Assembly (NCBI GenBank): GCA_902806595.1
Contig: CADCXC010000013.1
Coordinates: 806,001 to 870,000, forward strand
Origin: Pyrenopolyporus hunteri
Lineage: Eukaryota > Ascomycota > Sordariomycetes > Xylariales > Hypoxylaceae
Direction of reading: 5' to 3'
DNA length: 64,000 bases
The notes beneath the pieces are model-generated. The model was given only the letters and a program-made list of their open reading frames with translations. It was not told the DNA's origin and made no database searches. Shown here piece after piece: positions 12,793 to 22,564 of the stretch. Position numbers and translations under genes: made by a program. Position 1 is the stretch's first letter, and each line of letters starts with the position of its first letter.

Positions 12793-14494
12793 ATGGCGGC
12801 CAACGAGCATCTCAATACCTACTTCACTACCATGGACAATCAAGGCGGCGTCATCGTCAAAGGTGTGATACGACTCTCGAACCAAGTATCCCTAGATGAA
12901 GCCGATATTAACGCTGTATAGATGCCCCGAAGCTAGATCTTGATCTATACATTTCAAATTACAAAGGTAGGCCGTGAATTCTACTTAACTTACCCTACGG
13001 ACCGGCCTTTCTGCTTTTGTATCCTATATCCTCGCCTCCCTTAGCTCTTGTGATAACGTCGGTTGACTTTGCTAATTAGGTCGCACCCGTTTCGAGCGGC
13101 TATTGCTGATCGGCCGATGCTCTGTTCCTCTATGTGTTGATGCCCTTAAGGCTGCCGTGGCCGAAGCTAAGCGCGGAAAGGATATCCAGCGATACCGTGA
13201 AGCATGGGAGTACATCCGCGTCGCCGCACCCGACGAACCCGAGGCTAGATGGGATGAAGATTGGGTAATCGCCACTGATAAGGCCAACAAAGCGGAGATA
13301 CATCGCCTTGAGACTGAGCTCAAGGGTTATAAAAATAACCTAGTAAAGGAGAGCATTAGGGTACGTGCCTACTTCGAAGCAAGCCTAGTTACCTATCAGC
13401 CGTCAAAGTAACTTGAACTGATGGTTCTAGATCGGTCACCGCGATCTCGGCGAACACCTGGAGTCTATTGGGGACCTTAACGGGGCCGCAGAGACATATG
13501 TCAAGATGCGGCCTGATGCGAGCACACAGTCTCATATTCAAGATGTGGGAAAGCATATCATTAGCATTACGCTACAGAAGCGAGACTGGGCCAGCGTATT
13601 GGCGAACGTTAATAAGGTTTTGACCGTGGGAACAGGTACCAACGAACAGAATGTTGAGCAGCCCTACCAGAAGATGGTGTACGGCATTGCTCAACTCGGC
13701 GAAGGCAGATACTACGATGCTGCTAAAAGTTTTCTTGAAGTTGGCGATCCGAGCATTTGTCAGCGATATAACGACATCGCCAGCCAGAATGACGTTGCCA
13801 CGTACGGTGGGCTTCTAGCACTCGCCTCGATGGACCGATTGGAGTTGCAATCGCGAGTTCTGGACAACTCAGGCTTCAGAAACTATCTGGAGCTGGAACC
13901 GCATATCCGCAAGGCCGTCACCATGTTCGTCAACGGAAGGTACTCGTCTTGTCTAGAGATTCTTGAGTCGTACCGAAACGACTACCTTCTCGACATCTAT
14001 CTTCAGCCACACGTGCCCGCGCTCTTCTCCCAAATTCGCAGCAAATGCATTGTCCAATATTTCGTGCCCTTCTCTTGCGTCACTCTAGAGAGTATGAATG
14101 CCGCCTTCGCTAAGCCTGGAGAGTCCATCGAACCGGAGCTCATTGACATGATCAAAAACGGCGCCTTAAATGCTCGCATCAACACCATCGACAAGGTAAT
14201 TTCCATATGCCCGTCGGAATTCGCGTCTTACTAATATGTTAATCGATTTAGCTCCTCGTTGCCGTCTCTACGAATTCCAGAGCCGCTATGCAGAAGAAGG
14301 CCCTGGATGCCGCCAAGGGCTACGAAAAGGACGTCCTGGAGAGAATCCGTAGGATGAACATTGTGGCGGCGGACCTGGAGGTTAAGGGTACCCGGAAACC
14401 CGGCGGTGGTGGAGCTAGTAACCTCGCCGGCGTAGGCGAAATCTGGGCGGACGATTCCGGGAGACGAGCGGCCGCTGGTGATATAATGATCTAG
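12793..14494 (+). CDS. csn1: COP9 signalosome subunit 1 (CSN1, PCI domain)
   Basis: A subunit of the COP9 signalosome, which removes Nedd8 from cullins and so controls SCF-type ubiquitin ligases; nuclear/cytosolic. Five exons: 12793-12862, 12922-12966, 13080-13360, 13431-14195, 14252-14494 (467 aa). The junctions rebuild the family signature: KDAPKLDLDLYISNYKG, then RTRFERLLLIGRC, then ESIRIGHRDLGEHL. The helical-repeat middle (RPN7-type) covers about residues 60-280. The PCI domain includes YFVPFSCVTLESMNAAFAKP near residues 345-365 and a winged-helix part ending at IDK-LLVAV. The tail carries a Gly-rich patch. The start at 12793 is the first in-frame ATG and fits the short fungal N-terminus. 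Introns are 59-113 nt. The gene converges with Prp18 to its right (411 bp apart). Confidence 0.9.
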
Positions 14495-14904
14495 AAGCAA
14501 ATATTTTCGTAGCGGGTTGGCAAGCTCCTCGATCCATGATGACACGTCAACATCGAAATGACGGACGGACGATAGATGCTATCATCAAAACCCAAGGCGG
14601 TGAGGTACCGGGTAAAGACCAAGATTTGGACGACTGAGATACCCCTTTAAGGACTCGACACCGCAGTCGAGAGGATGCTGCGTAGGCACACGGCATACCG
14701 GGGAGTTGCCAGGATAGAGGCGTCATGAACATTGCATTGTATTTTTTTACGGAAGGGTCCACGAGGTTATGCTTTACGAACGCGTTACATCGTTTGGGAG
14801 TACGAGAATCACGAATACCCCTATGGTTAGGTACCTAGAGTGTACGTAGGTAGGCAATTAAAGAACTGGAATAGGTTCTCAATTTCTTAGGCCTTACTCC
14901 TGCA
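14495..14904. other. Convergent spacer between CSN1 and Prp18
   Basis: 410 bp between two gene ends. It should hold both 3' UTRs and poly(A) sites; a T-run lies near 14742. No gene seen. Confidence 0.7.
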
Positions 14905-16017
14905 TCATCCCATCAACTGTCTAATGTCTTCGGGAGGCCAGCGTACTTGGGCGAATGTGAGACACCTCTTGATGCTCTGCAAATACTTCCTCGTGACTTC
15001 ATCGCTCATAATGTGCCCTCTCTCACCATCATGTAACTTCTCTCGTGCGCTTCGCTCGTGGATACCCACCATGGTAACACCGATAGGCCACGCCGCCTTG
15101 CCAATACTCAACCGTAGGTAGCCGTCGTTGGCATCCACGTAGCGCCTCTCCTGGGCCGCCTGGACGATCTCGACGATCGGCTTCAGGATGTCGTCCTCCA
15201 AGTCGCCCTTCTCGAACCTGCGGAACAGCGGGACCATGTTCTCGCGGCTGGAGACCATGGCGTTGACGGCGGCCTTGCTGGCGAAGGTGTCCCGCTTCTC
15301 CTCGCGCGCGAGCGCCGCCTCCCACTCCCGCAGCACCATGGTGAAGTACGACGCCAGCTGCCGGAACAGGTACGCCCGCCCCGCCGCGTCCTGCGGTATC
15401 GCCGCCGCGTCCACCTTCATGTCCTTCTCCTCCACCAGCCGCAGCGTCGTCGGGATCGGCCCCGCCGTCACCACCGTCGTCAGCCGCCGGTACCGCTTCA
15501 GCTTGCCCCGGTGCGTCTCGCCGAACAGCGTCGCCGGCTGCCCCAGCTCCCGCAGCTTCGCCACCAGCCGCTCCTCGGGCATGTCCTCGTCGCCGTCCGC
15601 GCCCAGGCTGCCCTCGCGGCTGCTGCTGCCGCCGTTGCCGCCGTCTCCCCTGGGCAGCTCGGGCAGCCCGAGACGCTTCCGCCGCCGCCGCTCCTCCTCC
15701 GCCGCCTGCTCCTCGCGCCGCCGCCGCGTCTCCTCCTCGAGCTTCCGCCGCTTCTCCTCCCGCGCCCGGGCCTCCTCCGCGGCCTCCTCCTCGCGCTTGC
15801 GCTTCTCGGCCGCCTTGGCCGCGCGCTTTTCCTCGAGCGCTTTCTGCTCGGCCCGGTAGGCGGCTTCGCGCTGGGCTTCGAGTTCGGCGCGGCGAAGGTA
15901 CTTCTTGGAGGCTGAGTCGGAGGTAGCGGTGGTGGAGGAGGGGGAGGAGGAGGAGTCGCCGGTCGGTGTGGGTTGAGCTTTGGCTAGCTCTTTGGACATC
16001 AGCGATGCGAAGTCCAT
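14905..16017 (-). CDS. prp18: Pre-mRNA-splicing factor Prp18
   Basis: A nuclear U5 snRNP-associated factor for the second step of splicing. Intronless, 370 aa, normal for fungi. Residues 1-30 hold MDFASLMSKELAKAQ. A strongly charged coiled coil rich in E, K, R and A covers about 38-120 (RAELEAQREAAYRAEQ). A PRP4/SFM-type motif (ERLVAKLRELGQPATLFGE) lies near 150-172. The conserved C-terminal helical Prp18 domain covers about 205-365, with YFTMVLREWEAAL, the conserved-loop segment RYVDANDGYLRLSIGKAAWPIGVT, and HIMSDEVTRKYLQSIKR. The GC content of the coiled-coil part is high, producing long open frames in other phases. A (TAGG)n tract lies only about 26 nt upstream of the start codon. It is divergent from SAP18. 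Confidence 0.93.
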   Translation of the reverse strand: MDFASLMSKELAKAQPTPTGDSSSSPSSTTATSDSASKKYLRRAELEAQREAAYRAEQKALEEKRAAKAAEKRKREEEAAEEARAREEKRRKLEEETRRRREEQAAEEERRRRKRLGLPELPRGDGGNGGSSSREGSLGADGDEDMPEERLVAKLRELGQPATLFGETHRGKLKRYRRLTTVVTAGPIPTTLRLVEEKDMKVDAAAIPQDAAGRAYLFRQLASYFTMVLREWEAALAREEKRDTFASKAAVNAMVSSRENMVPLFRRFEKGDLEDDILKPIVEIVQAAQERRYVDANDGYLRLSIGKAAWPIGVTMVGIHERSAREKLHDGERGHIMSDEVTRKYLQSIKRCLTFAQVRWPPEDIRQLMG

Positions 16018-16865
16018 GTTGGCGGGTAGGTTGCCTGTGTAGGGTAGGTAGGTAGGTAGGTAGGTAGGTAGGTATGTATTTCCGGGGTCTCGCGGGATTG
16101 AATGCGAACCTGCCGCGGAATTGGGCGGTTAGGACGGCTGAGCAGGCGAGTGGAGGCTCTTTGTTACGTGATCTTCAGTAGAGGCGTGTAGGCGTGTAGA
16201 TGTGTTATAGGTTGGAAAATCGAAGGTTGGTATAGTGGACGGCGGGTTGGAGGAGCCTCGGGGCTCAAATCTGTTCAATCAAATGTTGAGGACGTCCAAT
16301 AGAAGCAGATGTCAGCTGCCAGTCGGTGAATTTATGGGCGGCAGTTACCGACATTCTTGTTACCCGGTTACATCATAAAAGGAGGCTAAACTGTCCGGGG
16401 CAGGTGGGGCTTGTAAACATCTACGCAGCAAGGAGGCAGTTGGAGGTGCTACCTAGCGTAGGTATCTAGCGTACCACTAGCGTGTGTCTATTTAGCAACG
16501 GATGCCCACCATAATAACCCCCGACTCTCCCAGCATCATACCTAAACTAAATACTTTATTTAGTGACGGAAAGCTTTCGAGCTCCCGCGTTTGCTTGAAC
16601 TTCTTCAACAAACTATCGGGGCTCGACGACAAATACGGCTCAAAGCCTCAGAATCGAACAGTTGATCCATTGAGCTCCATTGGACGATCATATCCATATT
16701 CGACTTCATACTCTCTCCTGAACTTCCCATCTCCTTCACGTCTCATTCCTCTCTTCCAGCCAGCGCACATACGTTACTTCTAACCCCTTGGCTACACCAA
16801 CATGATTTGAAGTCCTCAACAGACTGTTCCTGCGAAGGTGCTGCTTGGGGCAGTAGTACATCACC
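16018..16865. other. Divergent Prp18/SAP18 promoter region
   Basis: An 848-bp head-to-head spacer containing both promoters. It carries a perfect (GTAG)n tract next to the Prp18 start and a CCTCGG hexamer near 16255. No gene seen; an open frame at 16502-16783 has no recognisable motif. Confidence 0.6.
16043..16075. repeat. (GTAG)n microsatellite in the Prp18 5' leader
   Basis: About eight uninterrupted TAGG units ending about 26 bases upstream of the Prp18 ATG. On the transcript strand this reads as a CTAC/CCTA pyrimidine-adenine tract, so it lies in the 5' UTR or at the transcription start. Confidence 0.85.
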
Positions 16866-17656
16866 ATGGATCGGCACACAACACCGCCGTTTTCGCTGCG
16901 GCTCTTCTACCGGACGGGCGCGTTCCACAGGTAAGCAGGCCAGCGTTTGGTAGCCCTTCCCGCGGCAGCTCAAGGACGAGAGGATGGCTTGATGCTTAGT
17001 TACATTCCAGGCCGGAAGAATTCAGTGCGTCACCGCTCCCGCCGCACTTAACAGTATACACCTGGCCCGACTGCACCCTGACGGAGCTCACCTATATCGT
17101 CGCCGCTCTGAAACCCAGCCTTCTCCCCGACCCGGCGATCGGTACCCGCGTGGCATTCCGCCTCATCTTCCCAGACACCCGGAGCACTAACGGCCCTACG
17201 GCGGCCAAGTACATGGTCAAGGACCTGGGTAGCGTGGTGGTTGGAGACGGGGGCCGAGGCTTGGACCCCGACGACCCCGAGGCTGAGAAGAAAGTCGAAT
17301 CAGACGGCGAGAAGACTCTGAGTGATGCGAAATTCATCGTCGGCGATTTCATCTCCTGCGCCATTCTGCCTCCCCTACCCGATGGTTCTGTCGCCCCCCT
17401 ATCCAGCGCGAGAACCGGGCGCAGCACCGGCGCCAGCGAGCCCAGGACTGTTGTAGGTCGTCCGGCCAGTGGTTCCTTCGGAGCAAGAGAGCGAGAGAAC
17501 GGGAATGGCCGACCTGCTAGACCGAGAAATAGTGGGAGAGGGTACGACAGTTTCGGAAGCCGTGGTAGCATACCCATGGGCGAGTGGAGGAGAGGAGAAC
17601 GATTACCCGACCCGCCTCCCGCGGGGCGAGGTAGGAGAGGAGGGAGGCAATTTTAA
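16866..17656 (+). CDS. Sin3-associated polypeptide SAP18
   Basis: A ubiquitin-fold protein that in other organisms links the Sin3 histone deacetylase complex and the exon-junction/ASAP complex; nuclear. Two exons: 16866-16930 and 17011-17656 (236 aa). The splice joins RTGAFHR to PEEFSASPLPPHLTVYTW, matching the family motif RTGxHHRxxEF...IYTWxDxTLxELT. TLTELTYIVAALKP, GTRVAFRLIFPD and DAKFIVGDFISCAI follow, the last being the conserved end of the SAP18 fold. The C-terminal 90 residues are Arg/Gly/Ser-rich (RPRNSGRGYDSFGSRGS, GRGRRGGRQF), an RGG-like tail fitting RNA or nucleic-acid binding. The intron is 80 nt. The gene is divergent from prp18, a possible but unproven co-expression link. Confidence 0.9.
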
Positions 17657-18737
17657 AAAGTAACGGTAGATAGACGGCGGTATCTCTTCTCGGAGGGTGG
17701 CCGGGATGGCAAATCAACAGCACACTCGGTTTTAACAGGCGAAGCAAGGCATGGTATAGAAGTTTTCCCACATGGGCTGATAGTAAAGTGAGTTATTCAG
17801 AATCTATGATACTGTAGTTGCTCATTGCTACCCAATTTGCCGACTTGCTGACTCTACGCGAGCAGGTCGTCCCGCTGAAGTCTACGGCGTGCGTAAATTC
17901 GAATAACTGGATGCTTTCTAGCGTTCGGTCAACGAGTGATTATAGGCGCCCTTAAAAGATACCCTTAAAAAGTTGCTTAGGTACGGTATGTTTTTTTCCT
18001 TCCCGATTTTGATGATGCGCGTTTTTTTGGAATATATACCTAGGTATATAGAACGGGGTTGTGACAATCAGGGGCGTGTTATTTGTATTAACAAATGCAT
18101 TCGCAATGATATTTTATCTAATAGGATCTATTCTATCAATTATAACTTGGCTTAATGCTGTGGGAAACTCCATATCTCCGAGTAAGGCTCGGCATTGAGA
18201 AAGGATGAGGATGAGATAGATGCCTACCATTCAACCACGTCATCTTCAGGATAGGCTGAGAGTAGAAGTTGTAGATGCCCCTGTAACGTTTGAGAAGCCT
18301 ATAAGCTCTTAGTTTAGTACTTCGCAGGCACACCCGCACCAACGACCGCTGGCTACTACGATGAGGACAGCGACTTCTAGAGGATATCGTGAAGCAGGCT
18401 GCTCCGCCGAGGAACGGCCCTCCAATGTATGTCATTGATCCTATACTTGGGTTCCGGAACGAAGCTTGGCGCCGGGCCCTAATGTTCCTCCAAGCCCTTC
18501 ATCTTCGACGTATCAAATGTAGACCTAGTCAAACCATGCGGTATCTAGAATCCGGGGTTGGGGGGGGGGGGTTCACAGCTAGAGATTTGGCCATAACCCC
18601 TCATCAGCTTCCAACCCCCGGGGTAACGGGAAAGCCAGCATTTTGTTGATCAGAATCTTTATTGAATTGCGGTTCTTCGCCCGGTCGTATGTACAATGCC
18701 ATTACTCTGACCATGCCTGACCATGCCAGTTCCATGC
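17657..18737. other. Spacer between SAP18 and NDUFB4-like genes (convergent)
   Basis: About 1.1 kb with AT-rich stretches and a poly-G run near 18560-18571. No frame shows a conserved domain. It should contain two 3' ends. Confidence 0.6.
18560..18571. repeat. Poly-G run
   Basis: Twelve or so consecutive G residues just after GGGGTT, forming a G-rich tract on the plus strand that could fold as a G-quadruplex. Confidence 0.75.
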
Positions 18738-19233
18738 TTAGAATTCCCTGATAACATCGCCTTTCCTCTTCGCTCGGAAGTCGAATTTACCCTACACATT
18801 AAATCGTGTCAGCCCATCACCATCATGATATACCGCTGTCTCCCATAGAGCCCCCAATTAGGCAGATCCAATACTCACATCGGTCTTCAAAGCAATAACA
18901 CCGAGGATGGTCGGTACAGCTACGAGGTAGATGAAAGTAAGGCGGGTGGTTCGCGGAGTAAATCGAAAGTACTTGTGGCGGTTCGTGGTCATGTCTACGG
19001 GATCAAGTGTCAGCGGTAGTCCACAGTCCACCCCTTCGAGTGTCCGCATGCGCATCGTCTGTCCCTGCGCTGCGGGTCATCGTGGAAAGAAGGGACAAGA
19101 CGTACTCCCCAGCTTCTCGATGGCCGGGTCCAACGCTATACCTAATGCCGATGTTAGCTTGCCAATTGCCGCAGATAGGAGTTCAATTAGGCAGTTTGAG
19201 GGTGTACGTACGGTAGTGCTCGTGGCCAGCCAT
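18738..19233 (-). CDS. NADH:ubiquinone oxidoreductase NDUFB4/B15-like subunit
   Basis: A small accessory subunit of the membrane arm of mitochondrial complex I. Four exons: 19233-19212, 19141-19106, 18994-18879, 18791-18738 (75 aa). Introns are 70, 111 and 87 nt, all GT...AG and phase-consistent. The rebuilt protein starts MAGHEHYRIALDPAIEKLG, continues MTTNRHKYFRFTPRTTR and one membrane span (LTFIYLVAVPTILGVIAL), and ends KTDGKFDFRAKRKGDVIREF. This is the compact fungal NDUFB4-type pattern: a short N-terminus, the YKYFR.TPRT motif, one helix and a basic tail. It is too fragmented to appear as one open frame. It is divergent from the glutathione S-transferase gene. Confidence 0.85.
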
Positions 19234-19983
19234 CTTGACAGAGGTAGATAGTCGCCGCGCACTAAATCGGGGAGTGTCTAGATAATTGCTTTTGAGGGAC
19301 CAAGTTGGATCTCGGGATGGTTCAAGCTTCAATTCAACTCTCGACGTTCTCGGATGGGCTTGGGGCTTGTAATGTGGGGCTCCGAGTATTCAGCCGCAAT
19401 GTGGCTTTCCTGGCATCGCTGACGTAATTATGACAGAGAAGTACTTATGTATCTAGGTACCTATGTACCTCTGTACTTCTCATTCAATCTGACTTCCACA
19501 CTCACTTGCTTGGTATATACCTCAAACTCCATACTCCTCAAATTCAGCAATATCGATTATAGGAGTTCAATAGGTACCTATTTTTATAAATTATCTCTAC
19601 ACTATTACCGCGATTTCAGAATTAATACTACAGAATACACACAGCACAAGCAACCTACCTCAGATAGGCAAGTCTATGATGTAGCCCGCAATCAACGGTC
19701 TTAGTGCGAAACAGTGATACCTCGGCAACTTTCAGCCCTTTGAAATCGAAATAAGATTCTCTTCCGCGGTACGATCGATCAATTATCTACCTAGGCATAA
19801 AGAGGGTCTTACACGATTCAGCTACCTAGTGTATAATTCATTTTAGTTTCATTTCCTATTTTAATTTTCAAGACTCAACTCAAAAGCTCCCGCCCGCGAA
19901 CTCAGCTCTCATCACTCAGATCACTTCTTCATATTTCCGTAGTCGCTCGTTTTCAGCTCACCCTGGTCTCCGTATCGTTAACC
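19234..19983. other. Divergent promoter region, NDUFB4-like/GST
   Basis: 750 bp between two 5' ends. It includes a GTACCTATGTACC-type repeat near 19456-19472, a CCTCGG hexamer near 19720, and a pyrimidine-rich stretch (about 19870-19980) just before the GST start, typical of a fungal transcription start region. No gene seen. Confidence 0.6.
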
Positions 19984-20838
19984 ATGGCTGCTGAACAACC
20001 CAAAATCAAGCTTTACTGGTAGGTTACTTCGCTATTATCACCGCTGTTGTGAGCTATCCGATGCTCATAATCAATTAGGCTAGAGCAATCTCGCGCTCAA
20101 AACATACTTTGGCTTCTTGAGGAGCTCAAGGTGCCGTATGAGCTCGAAACATTTCGTCGGGTGAACATGTTCGCCCCTCCAGAGTTGAAGAAAATTCACC
20201 CTCTGGGCAAGTCCCCTGTAATCTCCGTCACGCCTCCCGGCTCTACTGAGCCGATTGTTCTCGCCGAGAGCGGATTCATAACTCAATACCTGAGTGAGCA
20301 TTTCGGTCAAGGAACTACGATGATGCCCAAGCGCTGGAAGGACGGTCAGGAGGGAAAGATCGGCGGCGAGACCGAGCAATGGCTTCGGTGGCAGTATACC
20401 CTTCATTACGTCGAGGGCTCTCTAATGCCGATGCTCATCATGGCGATGGTACTAGGGGGCCTGAAGGGGCCGAATATTCCCTTTTTCATCCGCCCCATTA
20501 CATCCATGGTCGCCAACCAAATCTTCAGCCGTCTCGTCTTCCCTAACGCGAAAGCGCAACTAGGATTTCTAGAACAACAGCTGGCGACCTCGGGAGGCGA
20601 CTACTTGTGCGGCCCCGAACTTACAGCTGCAGACGTGCTTATAAGCTTCGGACTGATCGCGGCCAAGGATAAGTTCGAGACATTTGGAACGTGGGAGGGC
20701 GGCAGCCCCAAGGTGCTGTTCCCCAAGGTCTTCGCATATATCGACAGGCTAGAGTCGCATCCTGGATATAAGAGATCGGTTGCGAAGGTGAAGGAAATTG
20801 ATTCAAGCCTGGGTATCATGTTCTCATCCAAGATATGA
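19984..20838 (+). CDS. Glutathione S-transferase, Gtt1-like
   Basis: Conjugates glutathione to electrophiles or reduces peroxides. The yeast relative Gtt1 is associated with the endoplasmic reticulum. Two exons: 19984-20018 and 20079-20838 (264 aa); the 60-nt intron splits the Trp codon of KLYWLEQSRAQ. The N-terminal thioredoxin fold (about residues 8-95) shows KLYWLEQSRAQNILWLLEEL, the proline/specificity segment KIHPLGKSPVI and the glutathione-contact motif LAESGFITQYL. The C-terminal helical domain holds WLRWQYTLHYVEGSLMPML and the N-capping segment GGDYLCGPELTAADVLISF. The WLEQSRA and PPELKKIHPLGKSP pattern is the Gtt1-type signature. Start chosen at the ATG after a pyrimidine-rich leader. 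Confidence 0.9.
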
Positions 20839-22564
20839 ACTCGGTTAGTTTTCGCTTGGCCAGCCTTACTATCCGAGACCTTGCAGAAGTGCGAGGTTAT
20901 GCGATAGAATATCATAGATACGAAGTATACGAAGTTAAATTAAAGCCTGTTGATTGGATAGAAGTAAAATAAGGATCTTGATGTAGGAACGGGGGCTGGG
21001 AATATGCATGTGCAATGGCGGTCAACTCAACAGCCATCAATTCATACGGAAGAAGGGCTGAATTGCTACTGCAGATCTTTGCGGCGGTGCGTTTCGATGC
21101 TCCCCCACCATAGTGATAGAGATCTACAACGATGTAATGATTGCGTTCTCAATATTGCACTTGTACGACAACATAAAAACGATATGATAGTATGTAGTAT
21201 AGACCTAAATGCCTAAGTCATAACCTGAACTCTACATCTTTTTTTCTCTTCTTCCTTATATCCTAACATGAGCAATTTCATTGCGTAGAATTAAAGAATT
21301 AAATGCCTCCCAACAAATCAACCTACCAACTTATTCGTCCATTGGGTACCTGACTTACATGTATGTAAGGCAGGTATCGTCCATCAGGCTTACACCGCCC
21401 CCGATTACCCTCATATACAGTTATATCCCGGTTTTCACCTTAAACGGGTGCCTATTGAAACATCACGATGAATTTGCACTTCCCCCCACCGATTCCTTCA
21501 ACAAAAAGAAAAGCGCAGGGCAGCATACATAGTATTACGCCCGAACAACGAGGGGGCCGGGATAGAAATGGGGCCGATTGGGGCGGAAACAACATTACCT
21601 ACGTGACGGCAGCGGGGATAATGCCTACCTAGGTAGGATGTAGCTATCACGGGCAGAGTTCCTGTCTATATGGATTGGACTGTATGTAGGTGGTACGTGG
21701 CTGCGCTGTGCTGCACCACTACTATGTAAAGAGTTAGCATATCTCTTATGAAGTTGACGATACGAGATATACAGGTACCAACATCGCCCTATAAATTCCC
21801 ACCTACCTCCTTTAGGTAACAGATAAGGTACCTACATAGGGTAATTTCCCTGCCTAACATACATGTAAGGATGCATATAGATGCCCGCCGCTAAGATTCC
21901 GCTACTACTTAGCGGCATATACATGAAAGTTAGTGTCCGTTACCACCTGCCTACATACATAGTACATGTATCCAAAGTCATTCATTGGGTCCAGACTCTC
22001 GGATCCCCAGATTTCTTCACATTCTCTCAAATCATTTTTGTTTGCCATCGTGGAAACAAGAGCCAAAGTCCCCATTCCAGCCCATCGTGCTTTTCTGACC
22101 GACGTTAAGGTATCGATGGTAAACAAAAACGAAAAAAAGAAAAGAAAAGAGCACCCATGACTCTTCGATCTTAACAAAGGGCCTAATAAAGCCGGCTCGA
22201 CTGCTGACGCGGATCACCAGAAGACTGCCCATCCACATCCCTCAAACGGTAATTTCAAGTCACATATCGTAACCCACTCGGCCGCGTCTAGTCTTCCGTC
22301 GCTGGCCCATTAGCTTCCCGAGTCACGAGCTCCTCTACTTAAAATAATCCATTTCATCTATTTAGCTTCAACTTATTCGCCTCCCGGTACTTCCGGGCGA
22401 TGCGACCTTACTTGTTCCGCGGTGCATAATTAATCGTTTCCCAAATCGTTTCCCCAATGCACCTTCGAAAGGTTTTCCTCAGCAGTATCCTGACGGATAG
22501 TCCAATTGCATCTCTCGCGAATCCCAACATTCAATGACCACATATAGGTACTTGATCGAGCAGG
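20839..22564. other. Spacer between GST and LCAT-like gene
   Basis: A 1.7-kb spacer containing the GST 3' end and the promoter of the downstream gene. It has scattered TACCTACATA-type repeats and A-rich patches (22120-22150). No supportable gene. Confidence 0.6.

Noticed and set aside
15188..15859. Long plus-strand open frame (223 codons) opposite Prp18
   Set aside because: It is antisense to the GC-rich Prp18 exon and its Ser/Arg/Pro composition is a shadow of that exon; no motif of its own.
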